DNA of 64,000 bases from Hymenobacter sp. Its GTDB lineage: Bacteria; Bacteroidota; Bacteroidia; Cytophagales; Hymenobacteraceae. Below, piece after piece: positions 7,180 through 16,323 of the stretch. The translations under genes and the position numbers were made by a program. The notes under the pieces are model-generated. The model worked only from the letters and a program-made list of their open reading frames with translations, did no database searches and had not been told where the DNA came from. Position 1 is the stretch's first letter, and each line of letters starts with the position of its first letter. The stretch covers positions 1 to 64,000 of the forward strand of contig JAQBNT010000138.1 of NCBI GenBank assembly GCA_028288445.1, in the 5' to 3' direction.

Positions 7180-8289
7180 TTACAACCCGTCAAATAATCG
7201 CTTACCTTCATCAGTGATGGTGTGAGCAACACCTACGGCAGGCAGCCCTATAGCTATAAAGGTTCGGACCTGCTCTTTCAAATCGGTTAAAAAGCGACTA
7301 ATTCGAAGCCCTTCGTTTGCATACCAGGCCTTTCTTGCTTCACCTGTAGCAGATGTCCATGGCTGATTATCAACGTCTAAAATCTCGCCGGCGGCGTTTC
7401 TTTTTTCAGCTGCTCGGTGGTGGATACCAACAACTTGCCACTGCGAGTTGAACAGGGGCGCACCCGAAGACCCCGCCTGAGTATCCGTTTCATAATGCAT
7501 CCACTTGCCTTCCAACGCCGCTTCATCAATTGCCATCAGGCGATTGTTGCGCAGGCTCACCTGCCGGGTTAACCCTTCAGGATGTTGTATCGAAAAGATG
7601 GGTTCGCCTTTGGCTAGTTTGCCATTTTCGCCGATAAGATGGTTGTGACCAAATTCTTTCAGGAGTACCCCGGGCCTGTTGCTATCGCCCCGCGATTGTT
7701 CAGCCACTGCAACCAACACGTAGTCCAAGCCCCCATCTGCTGGGCTGGAAACGTAAAATACATCAGGCCGCAAATCGAATATGGCAGTAGGCATCGGAAT
7801 GCCCTCGTACGTCTCTTCGTAGTCGAACTCAATCCAACTAGTTGCTGCCGTGGCAAGGGAATCCAGAACATGCTGGTTCGTAACCAGGAGTTGGGGAGCT
7901 ACGAGGAAGCCGGTGCCCCAGCCAATACGACGATAATCATTGCGAACATGGATGCGCCCCACCGTGCGGCGCAGTTCAGCCCCCTTCGTAAGAAACCAGC
8001 ATTGCTGCAGGTCGTTGCCGTTGATAAAAATCTCCAAGGCACGCTGTGCGGCCATGGATGTCTCTACCAGCGGCTTGCTTGCTAATTCAAGCTCAATCTC
8101 AGGACCTATGATGTTTTTAAAGCTAGTATTGGTAATCAAGCGCTGTTTGCGCTGTTCCAGCCTCTGCGGGCCGTTGGCCTGAAGCAAAGTGCCATCCTGC
8201 AAATGGCGCTGGGTAGTATCCCATTCGTCTTCGGCAGCATTTATGCGTTGGGTGACGGCAGCTTGTGCCGACAAACTAAAAGGAGCCAT
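7180..8289 (-). CDS. Trypsin-like serine protease (S1, V8/HtrA-type fold)
   Basis: The 369 residues hold a chymotrypsin-fold domain from about residue 105. His140 sits in TNQHVLDS after GWGTGFLVAP, Asp189 in GGLDYVLVAV, and Ser275 in QAGSSGAPLFNS. The classical GDSGGP is varied to GSSGAP, as often seen in V8-like bacterial proteases. The triad is complete. The first 100 residues are helical and may be a recruitment or inhibitory domain. No signal peptide or PDZ domain is visible. It starts 9 bp after the stop of the nuclease fusion gene and is probably the last enzyme of the 16213-7180 operon. Confidence 0.88.
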   Translation of the reverse strand: MAPFSLSAQAAVTQRINAAEDEWDTTQRHLQDGTLLQANGPQRLEQRKQRLITNTSFKNIIGPEIELELASKPLVETSMAAQRALEIFINGNDLQQCWFLTKGAELRRTVGRIHVRNDYRRIGWGTGFLVAPQLLVTNQHVLDSLATAATSWIEFDYEETYEGIPMPTAIFDLRPDVFYVSSPADGGLDYVLVAVAEQSRGDSNRPGVLLKEFGHNHLIGENGKLAKGEPIFSIQHPEGLTRQVSLRNNRLMAIDEAALEGKWMHYETDTQAGSSGAPLFNSQWQVVGIHHRAAEKRNAAGEILDVDNQPWTSATGEARKAWYANEGLRISRFLTDLKEQVRTFIAIGLPAVGVAHTITDEGKRLFDGL

Positions 8290-8298
8290 GGGATAGTG

Positions 8299-9585
8299 CT
8301 AAAGAACTATGTTGGTGTAATTTTCCCGTATGCGAACCCGACCCGTATCAAATTGCAGTTCCAGGCCATCGGATGAGAGCGGCAGTTCGTTATTTGCCAG
8401 GTAGGAAAAGTCAATTCCCGTTCGCTCAATAATGTGGCTTATTTCAACTCGAAAGGGACCCGCCTCAAAGGCGATTTCTAACCCGGAGAAATCGTTTTTC
8501 ACCAGCTCCGCTTGTTCGAGCATATAAGCTGCGGTTGCCAACGAGCCGTCATTCTTTTGGTAAACAATGATTTTCCAAAAAGCAAGCGGCAGCCGCACTC
8601 CTTTATAGAGCGGGTCCTTGGCGTCAAGTACCGGCCCGGTGAACACCGTTACCCTTCGTTTACGGCTAGCGGCGTTATTTAAAATGTAATTTTCTAATCC
8701 TTGCCAAAGGTCTTTGCCTTGGTTGAATTTCGCGTGTTGCGGCGAGCAATTGGTAAAATGGAACGTGTCATCGTTGCCCTTGGCAGCATCCGGTCCCCAC
8801 ACTGGGTCCAACCGCCGCACTAGATGACCACGGTCTAGGTTATTCTTCTTATACAAAAATTCGCCAATCTGCTCTGATTCAGCAATGCGCGAGTCGTAAT
8901 ACCACTTGTCTGACTCCCGGGTTTTATCTTCCGTATGAGCCCCGTCGATATTCACCGCGGTGTATAACGCGAGTTGACGGCTGCGGGCCATTACAAGGCT
9001 GAAATGGGTGTATGGCAGTACCCAAGCGTCGATTCCACTTGGATTAATGTTGTTTTTAGCGGCGTCGCGGAGTTGCTCCGGGGTCAGAGTTGGCAAAGGC
9101 ACGGGGAATCCCAGGAAGTCCTTATCGTAACCTACATAACCTTCGTAGTAATTGGTCGGACGGTCGACCTCGAAGCCTAAGTTTAGGGCCTCTACCTGTT
9201 TTTCGACCGTCTGTCCAAGGATGATTAGATTACCGTCCGGGTCCTTGAGGGAGGCCAGGCGCACATGCTCATAAGAGGCAATGGGCCCGGTGAAGGCAAC
9301 CCCACGGTTTTGCAAGGCGGCCACCACGTCATCCAGCGAATGGGGTGCTGCCACCCGTAGCTCAATGCTGATTGCACCTATAGTGCCCGGAGAAGCGCCC
9401 AAGCTGTTGGCGGGGTGCAGGCCTACCACGAAACCGTTTCCGGCATCCAGTTCGGCCCATTCATTTTCGATGCGCATGGCCAGCCGGAAGCCCAGGGTTT
9501 CGGTGTAAAACAGCACGGCCCGGTCCATGTTGGACACGTAGATGGAAGCAATGCCGCCGTGCAGCAACGGGGTTAGATTACTCAT
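8299..9585 (-). CDS. Glyoxalase (VOC)-DNA/RNA non-specific endonuclease fusion
   Basis: I chose the ATG at 9585 (MSNLTPLLHGG) because longer starts run into the upstream phosphatase gene. The 428-residue product has a VOC/glyoxalase fold at about residues 8-125 (IASIYVSNMDRAVLFYTETL, then SLKDPDGNLIIL). A NUC1-type nuclease of the beta-beta-alpha-metal class follows. Its motif is LDRGHLVRRLDP with catalytic His near residue 254, followed by the metal-binding Asn region TNCSPQHAKFNQG. Related nucleases are often secreted, but no signal peptide is present here. The VOC part may bind a small molecule or serve as a scaffold or immunity-like module. This fusion is unusual to me. Confidence 0.85.
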   Translation of the reverse strand: MSNLTPLLHGGIASIYVSNMDRAVLFYTETLGFRLAMRIENEWAELDAGNGFVVGLHPANSLGASPGTIGAISIELRVAAPHSLDDVVAALQNRGVAFTGPIASYEHVRLASLKDPDGNLIILGQTVEKQVEALNLGFEVDRPTNYYEGYVGYDKDFLGFPVPLPTLTPEQLRDAAKNNINPSGIDAWVLPYTHFSLVMARSRQLALYTAVNIDGAHTEDKTRESDKWYYDSRIAESEQIGEFLYKKNNLDRGHLVRRLDPVWGPDAAKGNDDTFHFTNCSPQHAKFNQGKDLWQGLENYILNNAASRKRRVTVFTGPVLDAKDPLYKGVRLPLAFWKIIVYQKNDGSLATAAYMLEQAELVKNDFSGLEIAFEAGPFRVEISHIIERTGIDFSYLANNELPLSSDGLELQFDTGRVRIRENYTNIVL

Positions 9586-9659
9586 ATGCAGCGGAGAATT
9601 AACAGGCCCGGTGAATGACCTGACGGTTGGTATTAAAGGCGCGCAGATAAAGCGCTGGA

Positions 9660-10508
9660 CTACCCAATTTTGGCAGAGGTTTCCAGCTGAGAGCAGATGC
9701 TGCGCACAGCCATGCGTAGCAGCACGCCCAACTCGTCGTCGGCCGTATAGCGGGGAAAGCACATGTTTGATACCCGCTTGGGTAGCAAAAATTTCTCCCA
9801 GGCGCGCTTTACGCCCGACGGGCGCGCGGGGTCGAACAGCGCGAACGTGGTGCCTCCGCGGGCTTGCACCACCGAGAACGACGGCACGTCCGTCAGCCCA
9901 TCCCCGCAGTACACAATGTTGGAGAAGGGGACGCGGCGCTTGTCCGGGCTGAGGTACTCGTTGACAAGAAAGGGGTTGGAGCGCCCGTCCTTGCCCACTC
10001 CCTTATTGATTTCAAACAAGAAGCGGGTTTTGGCCGTGAAATCAACGATGCGGCTGGGGCGGGCAATGGTGTGGGTGTCTTCCAGCTCCACGCACGACAC
10101 CCCCCAGCAATCGGTCAGGAAGGGCGCAATGGTACTGCCCCGAATGAGTTGCTCGAACCCCCCGCTGATGACGTACACCTCAATGGTGGGTAGCGTCAGG
10201 GGATATTCCCGCGTGATGGCGCGCAGCTCTTCAAAAATATCCGGCAGGCCCGGGTAGAATTTCAAGGTCTTACCAAACTCAAACAATGCCGCGTTGGACA
10301 AGCCTTCCAGTGGGTTGCCCGGCTTGGTTAGCACAAAGATTTCTTCGAGAAAAGCCAGCGTGGGGTCCCAGCCGGCCAGCACACGCTTGGCCACTTTATT
10401 GCCCCAGAAGTCCTCGGGGTCTATGCCGTGGTGTACCAGCAGTTGGGTAGTGGAATCCGGCGTCAGGGTATCGTCGAAATCAAAAACGAGAGCAATAACG
10501 TGGCTCAT
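9660..10508 (-). CDS. HAD-superfamily phosphatase
   Basis: The ATG at 10508 lies 1 bp after the stop of the upstream PLD gene, so translation is probably coupled. The 282-residue product starts MSHVIALVFDFDDTLTPD, with the nucleophile Asp10 and general acid Asp12. Motif II is VYVISGGFEQLI, and motif IV is VYCGDGLTDVPSF with the Mg-binding Asp pair. This matches HAD subfamily I phosphatases, with some likeness to phosphoserine-phosphatase types. The large insert between the motifs suggests a cap domain. The substrate cannot be read from sequence. Confidence 0.85.
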   Translation of the reverse strand: MSHVIALVFDFDDTLTPDSTTQLLVHHGIDPEDFWGNKVAKRVLAGWDPTLAFLEEIFVLTKPGNPLEGLSNAALFEFGKTLKFYPGLPDIFEELRAITREYPLTLPTIEVYVISGGFEQLIRGSTIAPFLTDCWGVSCVELEDTHTIARPSRIVDFTAKTRFLFEINKGVGKDGRSNPFLVNEYLSPDKRRVPFSNIVYCGDGLTDVPSFSVVQARGGTTFALFDPARPSGVKRAWEKFLLPKRVSNMCFPRYTADDELGVLLRMAVRSICSQLETSAKIG

Positions 10509-10509
10509 A

Positions 10510-12291
10510 TCAGGCAGGATTAGGGGCGTAGGCAAACAGTTGGCGTTGGCGGTACTTCGGCGTATCCTTGGTGAACCAAGGTGTCAGCCATGCGCCGGTT
10601 GCATCCAGAAAGGCGGCCCGTTGCTCTTGTGGCTTGTTGGACCGTACCCGCCGGGCCAGTTCGCGGAATTGGTAGTGCTGAAACAGGCGCATGAACTCGC
10701 CGAGATAGATGTCGGCGACCCGTTTGTCTCCGTAAATCAGCAGCATGTTCTCGTCGTTTTTACCAACAGAAGCATCACTGAAGTTGGCAGACCCGGTTGC
10801 TACCAGTGGCGATTCGCTCAGCGGGTCAATCAGCAGGTATTTGGTGTGTATAAACTTGACATGCTCGTTCAGCTCGGTCAGCCGTTCTTTCTGCAACCAG
10901 TTGTGCAACGCACTTCGGTCGTTCAGGATAGCACCTGCCGCGAAGCGAAGGGTCTTGTCCTGTCGCAACAGCTCCAGCTTTTGGGCGGCGGCTTTGTTGC
11001 CGTACGACTCCATCAGCACGTACCTTAACAAACTAACCGGTATGCGCAATTGCTTTTGGATGCGTTCATTGATACCGAAAGCAGACGTGAAGAACACGCT
11101 CGATTTTGCAGTCGCTATCCGGTCGATATACCAATCCAAAGCGTCGTTGGGTGGTGGCACCGCCTTGCCGCTGCGGTTGAAGCGAGGACTGAACAAGCAG
11201 GAAATCCCGGAAGCCAACGCCGCAGCCGGTAGTGGTGTGGCCGTCTCATTCTGCTTACACAGCGGCTTTACTTCTGGGTCGCTCCACAGGCGCTGCCAGT
11301 AGTCCAGATAGGCCTGCGCCGTAGCAGCGTCGCGCACAACATGGCCGACGTTGGAGTGGCCAAAGATGCCTCCTTTACTGAAGTTGGTGGAACCCGTCCA
11401 TACCTGCTCCGGCTTTAGGGTGTCGTGCTCTGGTTCCGGCTTGTCGTGCTCGGGCTTAGGGGCATCCTGCCCTAACTGCTTGCCGGGCTCTTTGCGGGCC
11501 AGAACGATAAATTTGTTGTGGGATATGGAGTTGGGATTGGTTGTTCGCGGCTTCACATTCGCTTCTAAGCCATGCGCCTTCACGGCCGCGCGGACAGCAT
11601 CCCGCAAGGCAATGCCTTCGGCGTCCGTGGCGCGGTTATCGTAAATAATCTCTACGTCCGCCCCGGCATCTATTGCGGCTTTGAAGGCTTTCATTACCGG
11701 CTCGTAGGAAAACTCATACACCGAGGCGCGCAGGGCATATTCTGGTCCGTTGGCTTGGGCAATGAATGCCAGCATGGCTTCTTCCAGCCCCCTTGACAGC
11801 CAAGTATACGCCGCATTATCAGGTACATCGTCGGGAGATTTGTCGCCAAACCGGGAAGCGTAAGCTTGGCTGCCAGCTGCGCCACGGTTAAAGTAAATGG
11901 CATGGGTGCCGGTATCGACGCGTTCCGTCTCCACATCGATATCGACGGCGGCACCCTCTTCAAGTTGCGCTGGAGTGCCATAAAGGGGCACGACACGGTA
12001 CCGATACCGATTCCCCGGATGAGCCGCGTAATCACCCCACAAAAAGTCCTGCACGGGGTGCTGCTGGCTGCTGTAAAGCTTGCCTAACTCGGGCTGGGGC
12101 ACGGTTTGCTCGAATACCCGGTAGCCCTGTAGCCACTTTCCCTTCCCGGCAGTGAGGTCGGCGCGGTAAATGGCGAAACCCAGGAAGTTCGAGCGGGCGG
12201 CTTCCGTAAGCAGGTCGTAGGCCAGCAGCACCACGTAGGTGCCGGCAATGGCGCGGACGGCCAGCTGGTTGTTATTGGCTTGGGCTCTCAT
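10510..12291 (-). CDS. Phospholipase D-like protein with two HKD motifs
   Basis: The 593 residues comprise an N-terminal beta domain (about 1-125) and two PLD half-domains. The first has ISHNKFIVLARKE and TGSTNFSKGG, the second FIHTKYLLID and TGSANFSD, so both HxK motifs and the following Ser/Asn are intact. Between the two parts of the first motif lies a charged repeat insert (PKPEHDKPEPEHD). PLD enzymes hydrolyse phosphodiesters in lipids or nucleic acids. No signal peptide is seen. The start overlaps the DyP stop in ATGA, indicating an operon. Confidence 0.88.
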   Translation of the reverse strand: MRAQANNNQLAVRAIAGTYVVLLAYDLLTEAARSNFLGFAIYRADLTAGKGKWLQGYRVFEQTVPQPELGKLYSSQQHPVQDFLWGDYAAHPGNRYRYRVVPLYGTPAQLEEGAAVDIDVETERVDTGTHAIYFNRGAAGSQAYASRFGDKSPDDVPDNAAYTWLSRGLEEAMLAFIAQANGPEYALRASVYEFSYEPVMKAFKAAIDAGADVEIIYDNRATDAEGIALRDAVRAAVKAHGLEANVKPRTTNPNSISHNKFIVLARKEPGKQLGQDAPKPEHDKPEPEHDTLKPEQVWTGSTNFSKGGIFGHSNVGHVVRDAATAQAYLDYWQRLWSDPEVKPLCKQNETATPLPAAALASGISCLFSPRFNRSGKAVPPPNDALDWYIDRIATAKSSVFFTSAFGINERIQKQLRIPVSLLRYVLMESYGNKAAAQKLELLRQDKTLRFAAGAILNDRSALHNWLQKERLTELNEHVKFIHTKYLLIDPLSESPLVATGSANFSDASVGKNDENMLLIYGDKRVADIYLGEFMRLFQHYQFRELARRVRSNKPQEQRAAFLDATGAWLTPWFTKDTPKYRQRQLFAYAPNPA

Positions 12292-13655
12292 GCGGAAGGG
12301 GCGGCAAATAAGGCGGCGGCTAAGTAGTCGGGCAAGGCGTCGGCGGGCGTGTCGGGGTCATTGGCCCACTGCGGTGCCGCCGGACAGAAATAATATCCCC
12401 CCGTAATGTTGGATAGAATGCCGCGCCCGTACAGGGCGTCAATGCCGGTATCCTTGACGGGAAAATCCGGGTTGGTCTGCCACATCTGGATGGGCCACTC
12501 GAACTGCTTGCGCAGGTTGCGGGCAAAGGCCATGAAGAGCAGGCCGCAGTTCAAAGCATTGTTTTCATCCAGCCCGTCGAGGTAGGGGTACGCCCGGCGC
12601 AGAAACCGGCGCTCCAGGTCCTCGGCACCCAGCAAATCCAGTCCCTGGCGCCGGGGCTGCACCTTGCGAATGTGGGCCGTAAACGGAGTTTCCCGGGCGT
12701 CGGGCGGGTGTTGAAATACCGGGGTTAGCCCGCCAGGCCCCGTGCTTTGCTTTGAAAGAGGCATGCTGTCCTTTTTGTAGCGGCCAATCATGTTTTCCTG
12801 CTCGGTCGGCGGCTCCCGTTGCGCGGTCGGCTGGCCGCTTGTATGGCGGGGCTCGGTTTCCGGGGTGCTGGGGCGTGGTGGCCGCAGGGCTTCCCAGACG
12901 GGCAAGTTCTCGCGGATTTTGCGCCATGCCAAGTAAGTGCCGTTCTGGCACCAGGCGGGCTCCTCGTCCTGGGTCTGGATGTACACATGGCGGTCCAGTT
13001 CCAGGTCCCGCGCATTCGACAGGTTGTCTACCCCGTCGTCAAAGCGCAGCATCTCCCGCTTGTCCGGCCGGGAGAATCCCTGCTCCACGCGGCGGATAAC
13101 CAAGCGCTTGTCCACATACCCGTGAATCAAGGACCGTGCGATGGCCATGTTCACGTAGGGGTGGTCGCTGGCAATGACGAACAGAAAATCGGTGCCGTGG
13201 TCGGCGGGCTCGTAAGCATCACCCGTTACGCGGGGCATGGTCTTCAGCCAGCGCGGCCGGAAAGCGCCCAGCTGAAATCGGTCGTCGCCCTGCGCGGTGG
13301 CAAACAGCGAGGCCCCCAGCGCCACCGTCACCGTCACCCGGTAATTAGGCGGCAGGTATTCGAGGACGGGCACATGATTATCCACCGGATGGCGCGCCAT
13401 CTCGTAGCGGGCAAACCGGGTAATGCTGCGCAGCACCTGCTGCAACGCATCGCGGTCGGGCACCTGCACGTCCGCCGCGACGATGGTCAGAAACCGCTGG
13501 GGGTTGATGCGCCCTGCACGTTCGACCAGGTAGCGCTCCGGGTTGATGCCTTCGGGGGCCTCAAGGGGCCACTGAGGGTCGGTAATGCCCGGCTGAAATG
13601 GCCCGTCTAATCGGGGTTGAGGTTTGTCGGGGCGGAGAGCGGTGGGATTGTTCAT
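12288..13655 (-). CDS. DyP-type heme peroxidase
   Basis: The ATG at 13655 overlaps the upstream stop as ATGA and gives 455 residues; a longer frame to 13745 lies inside the upstream gene. DyP signatures are the distal region LRFDDGVDNLSN with the catalytic Asp, and TYLAWRKIRENLPVWEAL. A proximal heme-ligand His follows in AHIRKVQPR near residue 326, then RRAYPYLDG and NCGLLFMAFARNLRKQFE. The length is typical. No Tat or Sec signal is visible, whereas many DyPs are Tat-exported or encapsulated. It presumably oxidises organic substrates with peroxide. Its pairing with a glycyl-radical enzyme is unusual. Confidence 0.88.
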   Translation of the reverse strand: MNNPTALRPDKPQPRLDGPFQPGITDPQWPLEAPEGINPERYLVERAGRINPQRFLTIVAADVQVPDRDALQQVLRSITRFARYEMARHPVDNHVPVLEYLPPNYRVTVTVALGASLFATAQGDDRFQLGAFRPRWLKTMPRVTGDAYEPADHGTDFLFVIASDHPYVNMAIARSLIHGYVDKRLVIRRVEQGFSRPDKREMLRFDDGVDNLSNARDLELDRHVYIQTQDEEPAWCQNGTYLAWRKIRENLPVWEALRPPRPSTPETEPRHTSGQPTAQREPPTEQENMIGRYKKDSMPLSKQSTGPGGLTPVFQHPPDARETPFTAHIRKVQPRRQGLDLLGAEDLERRFLRRAYPYLDGLDENNALNCGLLFMAFARNLRKQFEWPIQMWQTNPDFPVKDTGIDALYGRGILSNITGGYYFCPAAPQWANDPDTPADALPDYLAAALFAAPSA

Positions 13656-16213
13656 GAAACGGCCTCTGCAGAAGGGACAAAAAGCGGGCGCCGGCGGTGG
13701 TGCGCCTGATGAGCTGGGAACAAGGCAATGAAAAATTCTGTCCACCCACCCATGCGCACGCGCACCAGGTTGTAATCCTGGGGATGCTCCTGGGCCGCGG
13801 CCATGGTGGCGGGGCTGGCCACCGTGAAGGTGGCAATTGACCCTCCCTCCCCATTGGCAAAAGCTCTCAGATTCTGTTGCAGCTTAGCCGGCGGGTAATC
13901 TTCCGGAATGTTGTAGTCCACGGGAGCACCGTCGCCCAATTGGTTCATGCAATCGTGCTTATAGCTTTTCATGCTTTGTTCCAGCGTCCCCATGCGGGCG
14001 TGCTGCTCACCCGTCGCCGGAATGGGCTCCTCATCCAGCCATAAAGGCGCCGGCGAGAGGTCCGACGCGATGCCTTCCCGCGCGTGGCGGCCATCGGCCG
14101 AAGCCCCAACGAAAAGGCCCCCCAGCAGGTATTGCTCAAAGGTTCCGACGCCCGGGGCTAGCAACAGGTTGAACGAGGCACCGTAGCGTTCCTTCAATTG
14201 AGCAAATGCCTGTTTGTGCCTATCGCTGTCCCAAGCGTCGCGTACGCACTGGCAGAATGTTTCAATCAGCTGCCAGGCCAACTCGTCTACTTCCTGATGG
14301 CCGTAGCCGAACTTGGGTTGCGCGCGGCACAGCGACTTGATTTCGGCAATCCGGGCTTTGGGTACCGCCAGCCCGAAAGCAGGTTGTTCCTGGCTGCCAA
14401 CGGGCAACAGTTCGCTCCCCCAGTTCGTGGCAAGGCACGTCACGAGTTCGTTCAGCCTGATTTGCTTCGTGTCAAAAACCAGCTTCTTGATAACGTAGAG
14501 GGAATCGGCGGCGGTGCTGATGCCTGTCATCAGCGGGGAGAAGATGCGGTAATTGGCACCGCCAGCTACCAGGTCCTGGCCGCGTTGGATGCAGCCATCA
14601 ATCAGGGCAGAGAGTAGGGGGGAGGGCGCAATAGGTTCCTTGTTGCCGTAGTTGGCCAGCAAGGAGCTTAGGTAACGGTGGCAGCTCAGCAGGGTGTGCT
14701 GCTGCATAATGGCCTGGAATTCTTCCCAGGACTTGATTTCAGCGGCCGGCTTACTGCGCCAGGAGTTTTTGTCCCCGCGCAGGTTCATCGGGCCGGCAGC
14801 GCCCAGGCCCGCGCCCCGATTGAGGGTAAACTCGATGACCGCATTGGCCGGGACGAAACCAAAGCTGAATTCGGTTTCCCCGGCAAACATGGTTTCGTAG
14901 CACCCGTCACAGGCGTAATTGCGGGCGGTACGGAGCGGTACGGGCTGGCCGGCGTTCATGAGGCCGGCGATTATCCGGTCATCGTTGAGCAGAACGGGAT
15001 GGGCTCCGCCGCTGAGCAAAGCTTGCGCGGCGAGTTCGAGCACCCGCTCGGGGGTCCCAGCGTGCACCCGCAGGTCGAGCGTCGGACTGTTCAGGGGCAG
15101 TCGGCGGGCACTGTGCAGGCAAAGTTGCGTCACTGCGTTGCAGGCATCCGTAGGGATGGCATCGTCGTTCGGCAGCACACCGCCGATGGTGACCTGCTGC
15201 ATCCACTGGTTGAGCAACCCGCCCTGGTCGAAGTTAGAGGAACCGTAGAAGCCCGTCAGCACCCCATCGGCCGCAGTATACCGGTTTTCAGCGTGGCGAT
15301 AATTAAGAATCACGCGCTCATCCAGCTTTAGCCAGAAACAATCCATCAGCTCTTGCGCCTGCCCTGACGTGAGGCCCTGCAATTGCCCGGCGTCATAGAA
15401 CGGCTGCAGAATCTGGTCCAGGCGGCCCAGCGGTACTATTTCTACTGTCCAGTGCAGGGCACAGTGCATCAAATAAATGCACTGAAGCGCATCGGCAAAG
15501 GATTCGCTGGGTTCCGCCGGAACGCGATGCAGTCGCTCCGCGATAGCGGCCAGATGCTCGCGCCGCGGGTCCGTTTCGGCTAACTGCTCGCTCTTTGCCC
15601 TCACCAGGTCGGCCAAGCGGCCCGCATAGTCAATTACCGCTTGCAAACAAATGATGACTGACTCGTAAAAGGCCACCTTCTCAGTGGGGGCCGCTGCCTG
15701 TAATTGCTTGCACTCGCGGATAAGAGCCCGCAGCCCCCGGTTCACGACCCGCCCGTGGTCGGGGACAATGTGCCCCATCGGCGAGAGCTCGTTGAGAAAT
15801 CCCAACATGCCCTTGTATTCCTCTTCTTCGGTGAGGTAGCGCACAAATTCCTTCCCCTGCCCAACTGAAAACGGAGGAAGGGAGCCTACAATCAACTCAT
15901 CAGCATCCAGCTCGCAGGTACCAGCCGAGTGCGCAATGGCTGGCTCCGTAATCAGCTCCAGCATGCGCTGTACCGCGAGGGCCTTGCGCACAGCCACCGG
16001 CAAGGCCGCCAAGCGGGCTTGCTCGGCAACAGCCAAATCGGGGCGGTCGCGAAACAGGTGGCCCACTTGGTCTTCGCGCAGCCACAAGGGTTTTTGCTGC
16101 CAACGATTAAACGTGCGCTCCAGCAGACGGCAAACGCGGGGAGTCGGCAAATCCGGGTGTTCGGCGTCCAACGATTGCAGATAACGCCAATAGTCAACAT
16201 CACTATGATGCAT
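13652..16213 (-). CDS. Glycyl-radical enzyme (pyruvate formate-lyase family)
   Basis: The 853 residues are close to the usual family length. The thiyl-radical loop appears as ACDGCYETMFAGE, with Cys near residue 437 and Glu two residues later, as in dehydratase or lyase-type members. Near the C-terminus VRVRMGGWTEFF, about residue 822, matches the glycyl-radical loop R-x-x-G-[YFW]. No radical-SAM activating enzyme is encoded in the window, and the organism is probably aerobic, so activation is unexplained. It heads an overlapping gene set (GRE-DyP-PLD-HAD) and has a palindrome about 75 bp upstream of its start. The reaction cannot be assigned. Confidence 0.82.
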   Translation of the reverse strand: MHHSDVDYWRYLQSLDAEHPDLPTPRVCRLLERTFNRWQQKPLWLREDQVGHLFRDRPDLAVAEQARLAALPVAVRKALAVQRMLELITEPAIAHSAGTCELDADELIVGSLPPFSVGQGKEFVRYLTEEEEYKGMLGFLNELSPMGHIVPDHGRVVNRGLRALIRECKQLQAAAPTEKVAFYESVIICLQAVIDYAGRLADLVRAKSEQLAETDPRREHLAAIAERLHRVPAEPSESFADALQCIYLMHCALHWTVEIVPLGRLDQILQPFYDAGQLQGLTSGQAQELMDCFWLKLDERVILNYRHAENRYTAADGVLTGFYGSSNFDQGGLLNQWMQQVTIGGVLPNDDAIPTDACNAVTQLCLHSARRLPLNSPTLDLRVHAGTPERVLELAAQALLSGGAHPVLLNDDRIIAGLMNAGQPVPLRTARNYACDGCYETMFAGETEFSFGFVPANAVIEFTLNRGAGLGAAGPMNLRGDKNSWRSKPAAEIKSWEEFQAIMQQHTLLSCHRYLSSLLANYGNKEPIAPSPLLSALIDGCIQRGQDLVAGGANYRIFSPLMTGISTAADSLYVIKKLVFDTKQIRLNELVTCLATNWGSELLPVGSQEQPAFGLAVPKARIAEIKSLCRAQPKFGYGHQEVDELAWQLIETFCQCVRDAWDSDRHKQAFAQLKERYGASFNLLLAPGVGTFEQYLLGGLFVGASADGRHAREGIASDLSPAPLWLDEEPIPATGEQHARMGTLEQSMKSYKHDCMNQLGDGAPVDYNIPEDYPPAKLQQNLRAFANGEGGSIATFTVASPATMAAAQEHPQDYNLVRVRMGGWTEFFIALFPAHQAHHRRRPLFVPSAEAVS

Positions 16214-16275
16214 AAAATCCGGTTATAAGACCCCGGTAAAAGCCACCGGTTACGGACGCAATGTATTGGGCTTCT

Positions 16276-16315
16276 GCTGCGCAAAAATCAGTGCCAGTAC
16301 TGATTTTTGCGCAGC
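16276..16315. promoter_or_regulatory. Putative operator, copy 2, inside a 40-bp perfect inverted repeat
   Basis: The 17-bp arms GCTGCGCAAAAATCAGT and ACTGATTTTTGCGCAGC flank a 6-bp centre. The core TCAGTGCCAGTACTGA at 16288-16303 differs from the other two copies by one base. It lies 74 bp upstream of the glycyl-radical enzyme start and 8 bp beyond the amidase stop. The flanking A and T runs also allow it to work as a terminator for the amidase transcript, so the two roles may be combined. Confidence 0.55.
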
Positions 16316-16323
16316 GAGCAGGT

